A stretch of 64,000 nucleotides of DNA from Fibrobacterota bacterium. GTDB taxonomy: Bacteria > Fibrobacterota > Chitinivibrionia > Chitinivibrionales > FEN-1185. Shown piece by piece: positions 18,674-26,080 of this stretch. The stretch is from assembly GCA_003165595.1 (NCBI GenBank), contig PLWQ01000024.1:39861-103860 (forward strand), in the 5' to 3' direction. Below the pieces are notes generated by a model that did not search any database, had not been told where the DNA came from, and saw only the letters and a program-made list of their open reading frames with translations. Each line of letters starts with the position of its first letter. Positions within the stretch are counted from its first letter, which is position 1. The position numbers were made by a program, and so were the translations under genes.

Positions 18674-18726
18674 CTTTCGTGAAGGAGAACCGCCGCTGCG
18701 AAGCGGCGGGGCGCGCTCCACGAAAG
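18674..18726. repeat. Nested palindrome upstream of the arsenic island
   Basis: CTTTCGTG (18674-18681) pairs with CACGAAAG (18719-18726) and encloses a second perfect stem, CCGCCGCT (18690-18697) with AGCGGCGG (18702-18709). It lies between the outer-membrane protein gene and the arsR promoter. No U tract follows. It may terminate or insulate, or be a repeat element; a further GC hairpin lies near 18620-18640. Confidence 0.55.
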
Positions 18727-18790
18727 GCCGCAACCCCATCGTAGTTCTGCTCGCGTGCACTCCGTCCGTTAGTGTGCGGCTAAAAAAGGG

Positions 18791-18825
18791 TTGCATTTTG
18801 AATATAATTTGGTTATATTACCAAA
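18791..18825 (+). promoter_or_regulatory. arsR promoter with overlapping operator
   Basis: TTGCAT (18791-18796) and TATATT (18814-18819) are 17 bases apart. The -10 box is part of the inverted repeat AATATAA-TTTGG-TTATATT (18801-18819), and TTTGG (18808-18812) pairs with CCAAA (18821-18825). A repressor bound here would block RNA polymerase, as expected for autoregulated ArsR. Confidence 0.72.
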
Positions 18826-18880
18826 CAGCCACAATAAGTGCGTTTTCCTAATCGTAGTTACTGAAAAAAGGACAAATCAA

Positions 18881-19198
18881 ATGGATAAAACAGACTTGGT
18901 CCGGTTCGAGGCTCAGGCGCAAATCATGAAGGCGCTTTCGCACCCGACGCGACTCTTTATCGTGCATGAGCTGGCAAAGGGTGAGAAATGTGTCTGTGAG
19001 CTTACAGAAATGGTTGGGGCGGATACCTCGACAATCTCAAAGCATCTCTCCATTATGAAGAATGCCGGCATTGTGGGTCATGAAAAACGCGGCACCAGCA
19101 TTTATTACACACTGAAAATGAAATGTGTGCTTAATTTCTTTGTTTGTGTGAACGAGGTGCTCAAGAAAAATTATGAAGCACAGAGGGCTTTCGCTTAG
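18881..19198 (+). CDS. arsR: ArsR/SmtB-family repressor (first copy)
   Basis: 105 residues, winged HTH. The metal-binding motif is KCVCE (C37 and C39) on the alpha-3 helix, as in As(III)/Sb(III)-sensing ArsR proteins, and the recognition helix is TSTISKHLSIMKNAG. It would release DNA on binding arsenite. The ATG at 18881 follows AAAAAGGA; the frame stays open to 18791 without support. It heads the arsenic island and has its own operator-like promoter upstream and a partly similar sequence after its stop. Confidence 0.92.
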   Translation: MDKTDLVRFEAQAQIMKALSHPTRLFIVHELAKGEKCVCELTEMVGADTSTISKHLSIMKNAGIVGHEKRGTSIYYTLKMKCVLNFFVCVNEVLKKNYEAQRAFA

Positions 19199-19211
19199 GG
19201 TTTGTTTTTTT

Positions 19212-19256
19212 TTGAATAAATATTGGTTGTTTGGCCATATAGCAACATATGCATAA
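19212..19256 (+). promoter_or_regulatory. Partial copy of the arsR promoter region
   Basis: The gap after arsR begins TTTTGAATAAATATTGGTT and ends in ATAAG, resembling the arsR promoter region (TTTTGAATATAATTTGGTT ... ATAAG). It also contains the palindrome TATGCATA (19249-19256). A second ArsR-controlled promoter for the downstream genes is possible, but -35/-10 boxes are poor. Confidence 0.4.
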
Positions 19257-19279
19257 GAAAAATTAGTCCAAGGCTAATT

Positions 19280-20077
19280 ATGAAAATATTGACCACTTTC
19301 CCGTCTGCCGGAGAATTCGAAAAGGCAAAGCAGGTTTTGGAAAAAGTAGCCTTGCCGCATGTGATTATGAAGCCGGCTCCTGGATTTTCCCTCGTCGGAC
19401 TTCCTGCTCTTGTCATTGAAGAAGAAGATCGTGGAAAGCTCCTCGGCGGTGGCCAAGGCGTGTTTATCACAAGTGGTTGGGTGGATTTCCATCAACCAGC
19501 GCAGTCTGTTCCAAACAACACCCCACCGGAATTTGATGAAGACATTTTCGGCACGGTTGCGATTATGGTATTGCAACCTTGTACCGCAGACCTGACAAAA
19601 CTGCGGGCGACAGCGCATTTTTCCGGCGATCTTTCTCCGGTCTTTCCATTCATGAACTCACTGATGCGCGACGCTTTTTACAATGCGCACAGCCAGACGT
19701 TTACATTCATGGAAGGGCATCGGATGATTGCCGTGTATCCGCGCCGCGTTGCCGTTGCGAAAACAAATGATATAGTCGATACGTGGCGGGTCCTTGAAAT
19801 GCTTCGGGTACGCTTCAATGAATGCTGGAAGAACAGGGCGAACATCACGCCCTCCACCGAGCTCCGCAAGTGCCCTCCTGCGCTTGAAATTTATTACCGG
19901 CTGCCGAAAATCAATTGCGGTGAATGCGGGGAACGGATGTGCATGGCCTTTGCGCTGCGGCTCTGGAGCGGTCAGGTCGCTCTTACCCAATGTAAACCTG
20001 TTTTCGGAGGGACGCACGGCCACCTTAAAGATGCGCTTGTGGAAATCTGCGGTGGCCTCGGGGTACAAAAGGAGTAA
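19280..20077 (+). CDS. Protein with C-terminal [4Fe-4S] (CdhD/RnfB-type) domain
   Basis: 265 residues. The first about 210 residues are not a family I recognise; they open with KILTTFPSAGEFEKAKQVLE, which resembles DUF3343-like putative Se/S-carrier folds. The end has a four-cysteine cluster motif (NCGECGERMCMAF ... QCKPVF), C-x2-C-x4-C-x16-C, as in the FeS domain of RnfB and corrinoid/Fe-S proteins. It may deliver electrons or a metal to arsenic-island enzymes. The start at 19280 is taken over the open upstream frame because the conserved-looking protein begins there. Confidence 0.75.
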   Translation: MKILTTFPSAGEFEKAKQVLEKVALPHVIMKPAPGFSLVGLPALVIEEEDRGKLLGGGQGVFITSGWVDFHQPAQSVPNNTPPEFDEDIFGTVAIMVLQPCTADLTKLRATAHFSGDLSPVFPFMNSLMRDAFYNAHSQTFTFMEGHRMIAVYPRRVAVAKTNDIVDTWRVLEMLRVRFNECWKNRANITPSTELRKCPPALEIYYRLPKINCGECGERMCMAFALRLWSGQVALTQCKPVFGGTHGHLKDALVEICGGLGVQKE

Positions 20078-20083
20078 AGTTGC

Positions 20084-20251
20084 ATGGAAAACGAATCAAC
20101 GGTTGTCACCCTGACAAAACAGGAGATGATGCGATTGGAAATGATCGTGGTTGACAAAGATAAAGAGGAAGCGCTTACGTTTCTGCGTGAGATGCGCTCA
20201 AAAATAGAGGCAGCCACGATTTTGGGTATGAAATCACATCTTGACGAATAA
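20084..20251 (+). CDS. Small conserved-looking helical protein, unknown function
   Basis: 55 residues, mostly charged and helix-forming (KQEMMRLEMIVVDKDKEEAL), with no cysteine and no membrane segment. It fits tightly between its neighbours (six bases after the Fe-S protein, 15 bases before the thioredoxin-like gene) and is preceded by GGAG. Codon use and placement support a real gene; the family is not recognised. Confidence 0.7.
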   Translation: MENESTVVTLTKQEMMRLEMIVVDKDKEEALTFLREMRSKIEAATILGMKSHLDE

Positions 20252-20266
20252 TTGGAAGGCGGCTTT

Positions 20267-20500
20267 ATGAAAAAACTACAGATTCTGGGCACGGGTTGCC
20301 CGAAATGCAAAAAACTGTTTGAGGCTACACAACAGGCTGTCAAAGAACTCGGCATCGAGGCGGAAGTGACCAAAGTGGAAGACATTAATGAAATTATGAA
20401 GTTCGGTGTTATATCGACCCCTGCATTATCTGTTGACGGCACAGTAAAAGTGGTTGGTCGCATTCCAAAAAGCGACGAATTGAAAACGATGATTTCGTAA
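20267..20500 (+). CDS. Small thioredoxin-like (MTH895-type) redox protein
   Basis: 77 residues with the active site GCPKC (C11, C14) directly after the first strand and a cis-proline loop (STPALSVDG). These mini-thioredoxins are found beside DUF318 permeases in metalloid and sulfur clusters, as here (the permease gene follows after 26 bases). It probably reduces a partner thiol or handles a metalloid. The ATG at 20267 follows GGAAGGCGG. Confidence 0.9.
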   Translation: MKKLQILGTGCPKCKKLFEATQQAVKELGIEAEVTKVEDINEIMKFGVISTPALSVDGTVKVVGRIPKSDELKTMIS

Positions 20501-20526
20501 ATATTTCTGAAGAGAAGAAGGTAATT

Positions 20527-21576
20527 ATGACTTTTTCCAAAAATCCCCTCGCATCAAGATTAACGCTTATTTCAGGTCTCCTGGTAGTGTGGGTGTTGGT
20601 CTATTCCGTGCTGAAACGGGCCTCGGAATATCTCACGTATTCCACGTTTCACCTGACGCCTGGGTCACACATCAGTGATGCCGTTGCGTTTTTTCTCTAC
20701 GAGACGCCCAAAGTGCTCATGCTTCTTACGCTCATCGTATTCGGGATCGGCATCCTGCGGTCATTCTTCACACCAGAGAAGACGCGAGCGATACTGGCCG
20801 GCAAGAAAACTTTTGTCGGCAACCTCCTTGCCGCATTGCTTGGCGTGGTGACGCCTTTCTGTTCCTGCTCGGCAGTCCCGCTGTTCATTGGCTTCGTGCA
20901 GGCGGGAGTGCCGCTCGGCGTGACGTTTTCGTTCCTTATCTCCGCTCCCATGGTGAATGAAATCGCGCTTGTTTTGCTCTTCGGACTTTTCGGCTGGAAG
21001 GTTGCGGCGCTTTATCTTTCGACCGGCTTGTCGATTGCACTTGTGGCAGGCATCGTCATAGGAAAACTCCGCATGGAAAAACATGTCGAGGGGTGGGTTT
21101 ACGAGATGAGGATGAATGGGGGCGCCGTCGCATCGCCAAAATTAACATGGGTAGACCGCATCAATTCCGGCTGGCAGGCGGTTAAAGACATTGTCGCAAA
21201 AGTATGGCCCTATATTGTTGCCGGCATTCTTGTTGGGGCGGCAATTCATGGGTGGGTTCCGACGGGGCTTATGGCAAGGATCATGGGAGCGCATACCTGG
21301 TGGTCTGTGCCGCTTGCAGTGCTTATCGGCATTCCAATGTATTCCAATGCTGCCGGTATTATTCCTATCGTGGAAGCCTTGCTTGCAAAAGGAGCGGCAC
21401 TCGGCACGGTGCTGGCATTTATGATGTCGGTGATCGGATTGTCGTTGCCGGAAATGGTTATCCTGCGCAAAGTGCTGAAGCCAACGCTCATTGCAACTTT
21501 TATTGCTGTTGTGGGAACGGGAATTCTTTTAGTAGGCTTTTTATTCAATTTCGTTTTGTCATTCAACATTTTGTAA
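20527..21576 (+). CDS. DUF318/ArsP-like permease
   Basis: 349 residues with about eight hydrophobic segments. The signature TPFCSCSAVPLFIGF near residue 115 carries the two cysteines typical of the permease family that includes ArsP, an exporter of trivalent organoarsenicals. Next to arsF/arsG-like genes, export of an organic arsenical is the best guess. The plain family also contains permeases of unknown cargo, so ArsP is not assigned firmly. Start ATG follows AGAAGAAGG. Confidence 0.85.
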   Translation: MTFSKNPLASRLTLISGLLVVWVLVYSVLKRASEYLTYSTFHLTPGSHISDAVAFFLYETPKVLMLLTLIVFGIGILRSFFTPEKTRAILAGKKTFVGNLLAALLGVVTPFCSCSAVPLFIGFVQAGVPLGVTFSFLISAPMVNEIALVLLFGLFGWKVAALYLSTGLSIALVAGIVIGKLRMEKHVEGWVYEMRMNGGAVASPKLTWVDRINSGWQAVKDIVAKVWPYIVAGILVGAAIHGWVPTGLMARIMGAHTWWSVPLAVLIGIPMYSNAAGIIPIVEALLAKGAALGTVLAFMMSVIGLSLPEMVILRKVLKPTLIATFIAVVGTGILLVGFLFNFVLSFNIL

Positions 21577-21595
21577 CACGGAAAGGAAAAGGTAC

Positions 21596-22102
21596 ATGAA
21601 ATTTCTCCATGGCATGCTTCTGGGAATGTTTGCTGTTTCTGCTTTTGTGGCATGTAATGCGGCGCAACCCAAACCGCAAAAACAAGCAACCTCAAAACAA
21701 ACCGCGACAGAAAAAACCGATTCGACAAAAGCTGTCACGGCAATGCCAGTAGCGGCAAATACCAAAATAGTGGTTTATTATTTCCATGGCAACGCCCGCT
21801 GCCCTACTTGCTACAAGCTGGAAAACTTCGCAAAATCCTTGGTGGAAACTGATTTTGCCGACCAAATCAGGAACGGCAAAATAGAATGGAAAACCATAAA
21901 TGTTGACGATGCGGGTAACGAGCACTTTACGAACGATTATAAGCTTTACACAAAATCCGTGATTGTCTCAACTCGGGAAGGTGACAAAGAGGTTGTGTGG
22001 AAAAACCTCGACCAGATCTGGACGCTTGTCGGCGACCAGGCCCAATACATGGGGTACATCCGCAAGGAAGTGCGGGCATGTCTTGAGGGGAAATGCCTGT
22101 GA
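21596..22102 (+). CDS. arsF: ArsF-like lipoprotein with thioredoxin-type CPTC site
   Basis: 168 residues. A lipoprotein signal ends at C20 (FVACN), then a linker rich in Lys/Thr leads to a thioredoxin-like domain with HGNARCPTC (C69, C72) and the closing MGYIRKEVRACLEGKC. This pattern matches the ArsF family of putative nitroaromatic-arsenical reductases from the arsEFG system. The partner arsG overlaps downstream. No ArsE is seen, so another thiol protein may replace it. Substrate is inferred. Confidence 0.78.
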   Translation: MKFLHGMLLGMFAVSAFVACNAAQPKPQKQATSKQTATEKTDSTKAVTAMPVAANTKIVVYYFHGNARCPTCYKLENFAKSLVETDFADQIRNGKIEWKTINVDDAGNEHFTNDYKLYTKSVIVSTREGDKEVVWKNLDQIWTLVGDQAQYMGYIRKEVRACLEGKCL

Positions 22103-22797
22103 ACGAGACGTTTATCGGAATGAGTGCCGCATTGTGGTTGGGAATCCTTACCTCAATAAGCCCCTGTCCTCTTGCAACCAACATCGCCGCTATTTCCTAT
22201 GTCGGACGGCGGGTTGCAAAAACCCGGCGGGTTCTCATGGCCGGGCTGTTATATACCCTTGGACGCAGCCTGGCTTACCTTGTCGTGGCAATAATCGTGA
22301 CCAAAGGCCTTCTTTCGATTCCCGGCGTTTCGAACTTTCTTCAAAAGTACATAAACCTTTTTATCGGCCCGATCATGCTTGCAGTCGGCCTGTTGTTGCT
22401 TGATATCTGGAAATTCAGCTTTAACGGCGGCGGAATGGGAAGTGGGCTCCAAGTCAGGATAGACAAAATGGGCGTGTGGGGCGCAGGTGTGCTGGGAATG
22501 CTGTTCGCTCTCGCCCTCTGCCCGGTGTCCGCAGGTTTGTTCTTCGGCGGTCTTGTCCCGCTGGCCATAAAGAATCATTCCGCAATTTTATTCCCCACTG
22601 TTTACGGTATAGGAACAGCGGTGCCGGTCCTCGGTTTTTCCCTGCTGCTTGCATTCGGAGCGCATTTGGTGGGAACCGCTTTCAACAAACTGACGGTTAT
22701 CGAAATCTGGGTACGGCGAATTACCGCCGCCGTGATGCTTCTGGTAGGTGTGGTGTTGATTCTTAAGCATAATTTCGGATTGTATTTCGGGATATAA
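22093..22797 (+). CDS. arsG: ArsG-like aromatic arsenical permease
   Basis: 234 residues, about six hydrophobic segments, with loops SPCPLATN near residue 25 and LCPVSAGL near residue 140. These Cys-Pro loops are CcdA-like, and the family includes ArsG, reported with ArsE/ArsF. It may move reducing equivalents for ArsF, export aromatic arsenicals, or both. The start overlaps the arsF-like stop by ten bases. Confidence 0.78.
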   Translation: MPVNETFIGMSAALWLGILTSISPCPLATNIAAISYVGRRVAKTRRVLMAGLLYTLGRSLAYLVVAIIVTKGLLSIPGVSNFLQKYINLFIGPIMLAVGLLLLDIWKFSFNGGGMGSGLQVRIDKMGVWGAGVLGMLFALALCPVSAGLFFGGLVPLAIKNHSAILFPTVYGIGTAVPVLGFSLLLAFGAHLVGTAFNKLTVIEIWVRRITAAVMLLVGVVLILKHNFGLYFGI

Positions 22798-22803
22798 GAA
22801 ATC

Positions 22804-23028
22804 ATGGAACTTACTAAAAAGCAAGCCAATGTATTGTTCGCGGTCGTAATGGTTGGCACTATGACTTTTATTATGACCGGAGTAAACACTTTTATTAATG
22901 CAGGATATTCCTTACGTCTTTCTGCCTGGATGCACAATTGGATTGTGGCCTACGTAGTTGCGTTGCCGATAATGATGCTGCTGTCGAAACCTTTGCGGAA
23001 AGTTATCAGCAAGTATACAAAGACATAA
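22804..23028 (+). CDS. DUF2798 small membrane protein
   Basis: 74 residues with two hydrophobic segments. The segments LFAVVMVGTMTFIMTGVNT and WIVAYVVALPIMML match the usual DUF2798 layout. Function unknown. It sits seven bases after the ArsG-like gene and belongs to the same run. Confidence 0.82.
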   Translation: MELTKKQANVLFAVVMVGTMTFIMTGVNTFINAGYSLRLSAWMHNWIVAYVVALPIMMLLSKPLRKVISKYTKT

Positions 23029-23061
23029 GGGTGACCTCGTTGCCAATTATCAGGAGGCGTT

Positions 23062-23445
23062 ATGAATGATGATGTAAAAAACAGCGGACCGATATTCCGC
23101 GCCGTTTCCTGTTCAGGAGCATCAAATACCGGAGAATTTGCCGATAAAGTCACTCGGTTGCTGGATTTCTCCGGCGATGTAAATATGAACTGCCTTACAA
23201 AGATCGCTATCGGTGACGCTGCGCTTATTGAGAAATTCAAGGCTGCGGGCGCTAATGCCTTAGCCATTGACGGTTGCCCTATTCACTGCACAAAGAAAAT
23301 CCTTGAAGCTGCCGGAGTGGGCGGCTTTACGCACGTCACGATTACCGACCTGGGTGTAACAAAGGGAACAACCCCGGTAACGCAGGAGGATATCGAACGG
23401 ATCTCAGTAACGGTTCGGTCGTTGATAGGCGCTATAGCGAAATAA
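23062..23445 (+). CDS. DGC-domain putative zinc-binding protein
   Basis: 127 residues with CSGASNTG near the N-terminus and DGCPIHCTKK near residue 72, the paired cysteine motifs of the DGC domain. Family members are predicted to bind zinc and often sit with redox permeases and arsenic genes; their role is unknown. ATG after AGGAGG. One more cysteine (MNCLTK) lies in the middle and may be a ligand. Confidence 0.85.
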   Translation: MNDDVKNSGPIFRAVSCSGASNTGEFADKVTRLLDFSGDVNMNCLTKIAIGDAALIEKFKAAGANALAIDGCPIHCTKKILEAAGVGGFTHVTITDLGVTKGTTPVTQEDIERISVTVRSLIGAIAK

Positions 23446-23470
23446 TTTGACCACAGAAAAGGTCGGTAAC

Positions 23471-23899
23471 ATGAAACACATGCGAATTTCAGCGATTTCA
23501 AAAATCCTGTTTTTCGGTTTGCTTGTTTTGGCCAGCTGCAATCGAAGCAATGATACTCTCGAAGAACAGAGGAAACGGGCGGGGATAAAACCAATTGTTG
23601 AAGAAGCCGGATCGAATACCCAAGTCACCTTCGTCGAACTTGGTTCGGTAAACTGTATTCCGTGCCGGATGATGAAACCTGTAATGAAAGATATCGAAAC
23701 TGCCTACGCTGGAAAAGTAAAAGTTGTCTTTTTTGATGTACTGACCGATCAGGGCCGACCGTACCTTCAGCAATTCAATATTAAAGCAATCCCCACCCAG
23801 GTCTTCCTTGATGCACAAGGAAAAGAATTCGCCCGGCATACCGGATTTTACCCCAAGGATTCAATTGTGGCGTTGCTGGCGAACAAAGGTATGAAGTAA
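23471..23899 (+). CDS. Thioredoxin-fold lipoprotein
   Basis: 142 residues. The signal ends at a lipobox LASC (C23). A thioredoxin domain follows with the active site NCIPC (C62, C65) and the cis-proline loop AIPTQVFLD. It acts in the envelope and probably receives electrons from the CcdA-like protein whose start overlaps its stop codon. Chosen start 23471 gives a normal lipoprotein signal; the frame is open for eight codons upstream. Confidence 0.88.
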   Translation: MKHMRISAISKILFFGLLVLASCNRSNDTLEEQRKRAGIKPIVEEAGSNTQVTFVELGSVNCIPCRMMKPVMKDIETAYAGKVKVVFFDVLTDQGRPYLQQFNIKAIPTQVFLDAQGKEFARHTGFYPKDSIVALLANKGMK

Positions 23900-24615
23900 T
23901 GTTGATGCAGCTTTTTAATTGGTTGACCGCTGCAATAGGCTCCACACCGGCAATTGCCGTCGTTGCAGCTATAATTTGGGGGGTTCTGAGCATTGTTTTG
24001 AGCCCTTGCCATCTCGCCAGCATCCCCTTGATCGTGGGATTCATCGGAAATCAAGGCAAAATCTCAACGGGTAAAGCGTTCACCTTGTCGCTCCTTTTTG
24101 CAACAGGGATCCTGGTCACCATAACTTTACTTGGAATTATCACCGGTTTGTTCGGAAAAATGCTCGGTGATATCGGACCATATGGCAATTACCTTGTTTC
24201 AGGTTTGTTTTTCATTGTCGGGTTACATCTTCTGGGAATTCTGCCTCTGCCATTTCTGGCAAACAGTGGCCGCCAGCCGACCGCGTGGAAAAAGGGTCTT
24301 TTTGCAGCTTTGGTATTGGGGCTGATTTTTGGTATTGCACTCGGTCCCTGCACCTTTGCCTATATGATGCCCGTGCTTGGGGTCGCTTTTTCGATGGCAT
24401 CAACGCAATTCTTTTTCGGGGCGCTCCTTGTGCTTGCCTATGCCATCGGACACTGTTCGGTTATCGTTCTTGCCGGGACATCCACCGAAGCCGTACAGAA
24501 ATATCTTAAATGGAATGAACGGTCGAAAGCTTTGGATACCGTCAAAAAGATATGTGGCGGATTGGTTATTACAGGCGGAATTTATCTGATTCTTACGACC
24601 GTTCTGCACGCCTGA
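23899..24615 (+). CDS. CcdA/DsbD-like thiol electron transporter
   Basis: 238 residues, six hydrophobic segments, with redox loops SPCHLAS near residue 37 and GPCTFAYMM near residue 152. It is translationally coupled to the thioredoxin-like lipoprotein upstream (TAATG overlap), so the pair likely forms a transmembrane reduction unit. It ends the first half of the arsenic island; a new promoter begins 22 bases after its stop. Confidence 0.9.
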   Translation: MLMQLFNWLTAAIGSTPAIAVVAAIIWGVLSIVLSPCHLASIPLIVGFIGNQGKISTGKAFTLSLLFATGILVTITLLGIITGLFGKMLGDIGPYGNYLVSGLFFIVGLHLLGILPLPFLANSGRQPTAWKKGLFAALVLGLIFGIALGPCTFAYMMPVLGVAFSMASTQFFFGALLVLAYAIGHCSVIVLAGTSTEAVQKYLKWNERSKALDTVKKICGGLVITGGIYLILTTVLHA

Positions 24616-24637
24616 TGAACCAAGGATAAGAAAAAGC

Positions 24638-24686
24638 TTGCAACATTTTGTCGGATACAATATATTTCGTTGTGTGACGAAATATA
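24638..24686 (+). promoter_or_regulatory. Promoter and perfect operator of the arsR2-arsC-hgcAB-acr3 operon
   Basis: TTGCAA (24638-24643) and TATATT (24661-24666) are separated by 17 bases. The -10 box opens a perfect 10-bp inverted repeat, TATATTTCGT (24661-24670), TGTGTG spacer, ACGAAATATA (24677-24686). A dimeric repressor, most simply the ArsR encoded at 25240, would cover the -10 box and start site. Confidence 0.82.
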
Positions 24687-24705
24687 AAAGTAATTTGGGA
24701 AAACA

Positions 24706-24930
24706 ATGCGGCGAGCGCTTATAAATCCTGACGCATGTAAAAATTGCGACTCCTGCAAGGTCTTTGAGCGATGCCGCATGAAGGCAATTTTCCGGGAATC
24801 CGCAACCGATAAACCCTGGGTTGATTTCTACCGCTGCTCAGGCTGTATGGAATGTAAAGACTTCTGCTCTTTTAAGGCTGTCATGGAAATCTCGCACCCC
24901 TGCGACGGAAAAGGAAAATTAGGGTGGTAA
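24706..24930 (+). CDS. Small 4Fe-4S protein
   Basis: 74 residues with two cysteine groups, CKNCDSCKVFERC and CSGCMECKDFC, enough for two [4Fe-4S] clusters with slightly irregular spacing. It is the first gene after the operator-promoter. It may supply electrons to a downstream enzyme such as HgcA/HgcB or to the Trx-type proteins; this is inference. A weak GGGAAAA precedes the ATG. Confidence 0.82.
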   Translation: MRRALINPDACKNCDSCKVFERCRMKAIFRESATDKPWVDFYRCSGCMECKDFCSFKAVMEISHPCDGKGKLGW

Positions 24931-24973
24931 TTAAGACAATCGTCCGTTCATTCATATTATGAAAGGTCTTACA

Positions 24974-25237
24974 ATGGCAAACGATGAAACGAGTCTGATA
25001 AGCCCGCAAGTCAAGGAACTTATAGCAATAGGAGCAGCAATTGCCTGTAATTGCGAACCCTGTTTCAAATTTCACTACGACAAATCACGAAAACTGGGCA
25101 TGTCGGAAGGTGATATGGTGAAGGCGGTTGAGACCGGAAGAATGGTTAAAGAGGCATCTGCTTCAAATATTCTGGATCTTGCAAACAAGCACCTGCATTT
25201 AACACCCTGCGAGCAAAAGCAATCCTGCTGCTCCTGA
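24974..25237 (+). CDS. AhpD-like/carboxymuconolactone decarboxylase-family protein
   Basis: 87 residues of the AhpD-like helical fold. The active pair is CNCEPC, in the place of the family CxxC, followed by the histidine of FKFHYDKSRKLG. Such small proteins are thiol peroxidase partners or disulfide oxidoreductases. The C-terminus adds CEQKQSCCS, which could bind As(III) or Hg(II). Start 24974 follows GAAAGG; an ATG five codons upstream is possible. Confidence 0.85.
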   Translation: MANDETSLISPQVKELIAIGAAIACNCEPCFKFHYDKSRKLGMSEGDMVKAVETGRMVKEASASNILDLANKHLHLTPCEQKQSCCS

Positions 25238-25239
25238 AT

Positions 25240-25620
25240 ATGGAGTTCTACTTGGATAACTTCATCATAATTTCGAAGGCATTATCCGACACAAACCGTT
25301 TGAGAGCCCTGGCGGCATTGCGCGGCGGTGAGCTGTGTGTATGTCAGATCATCGAACTGCTTGGCCTTGCCCCATCCACCGTATCCAAGCACATGTCCGT
25401 GCTCAAACACGCCGGACTTGTTGCTGGTCACAAGGAAGAAAGATGGATGTTTTACCGGCTTCCGGAAGACAAAGTGATGTCCGTAGGTGTTCGCAGCGCC
25501 CTGAAATGGGTATTTGCGGAATTGGAAAAAGACGAGACGGTGATCAAAGACCAGAAAGACCTGGCAAGAATAACAAAACAGAACCCGTCGAGTTTATGCA
25601 AAATGCAGCGTTGCAAATAA
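25240..25620 (+). CDS. arsR: ArsR/SmtB-family repressor (second copy)
   Basis: 126 residues, winged HTH, with the As(III) site ELCVC (C33, C35) and recognition helix PSTVSKHMSVLKHAG. Two further cysteines lie at the C-terminus (LCKMQRC). It is located three bases after the AhpD-like gene and one base before arsC, and is the likely ligand-sensing repressor of the perfect inverted repeat at 24661-24686. It differs clearly from the first ArsR. Confidence 0.93.
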   Translation: MEFYLDNFIIISKALSDTNRLRALAALRGGELCVCQIIELLGLAPSTVSKHMSVLKHAGLVAGHKEERWMFYRLPEDKVMSVGVRSALKWVFAELEKDETVIKDQKDLARITKQNPSSLCKMQRCK

Positions 25621-25621
25621 T

Positions 25622-26080
25622 ATGGCGACCAAGCTGAAAATCCTTTTCCTCTGCACCGGCAATTCCTGCCGCAGCCAGATGGCGGAGGGCTTTGCACGCG
25701 CACTCAAAGGCGATGTGATAGAGCCGTATTCGGCAGGCGTTGAAGTTCACGGCATGAATCCGCTTGCTGTTAAAGTCATGGCAGAATCTGGTGTTGACAT
25801 ATCGAAACAGCGGTCAAAGCATGTCCGTGACCTGATGGATATTCCTTTCGATTTCGCGATAACCCTATGTGACCAAGCAAATCAATCGTGCCCGATTTTC
25901 CCCGGCAATGCAAAACGTGTGCATGTCGGGTTTGACGATCCGCCTATACTTGCAAAAAACTCAAAATCAGAGGATGAAGCGTTATCATTTTACCGGCGCG
26001 TGCGGGATGAAATCAAGGAATTCGTGGAAAAGCTCCCTGATAATATCATGGATGAACCTCAACAAAAAGGCGGCATTTAG
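25622..26080 (+). CDS. arsC: Arsenate reductase, thioredoxin-coupled (LMW phosphatase type)
   Basis: 152 residues. The P-loop CTGNSCR (C11 to R17) and the second redox pair C83 and C90 (LCDQANQSC) define the thioredoxin-dependent ArsC class; the catalytic Asp is in DDPP. It reduces arsenate to arsenite, which the ACR3 protein encoded downstream can export. The next gene starts at its last base. Length is slightly above the usual 130-140 because of a hydrophilic tail. Confidence 0.93.
   Translation: MATKLKILFLCTGNSCRSQMAEGFARALKGDVIEPYSAGVEVHGMNPLAVKVMAESGVDISKQRSKHVRDLMDIPFDFAITLCDQANQSCPIFPGNAKRVHVGFDDPPILAKNSKSEDEALSFYRRVRDEIKEFVEKLPDNIMDEPQQKGGI

Noticed and set aside
18557-18796. Minus-strand frame in the gap before the first arsR
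   Set aside because: It is composed of the nested palindrome and GC hairpins and has no ribosome binding site.
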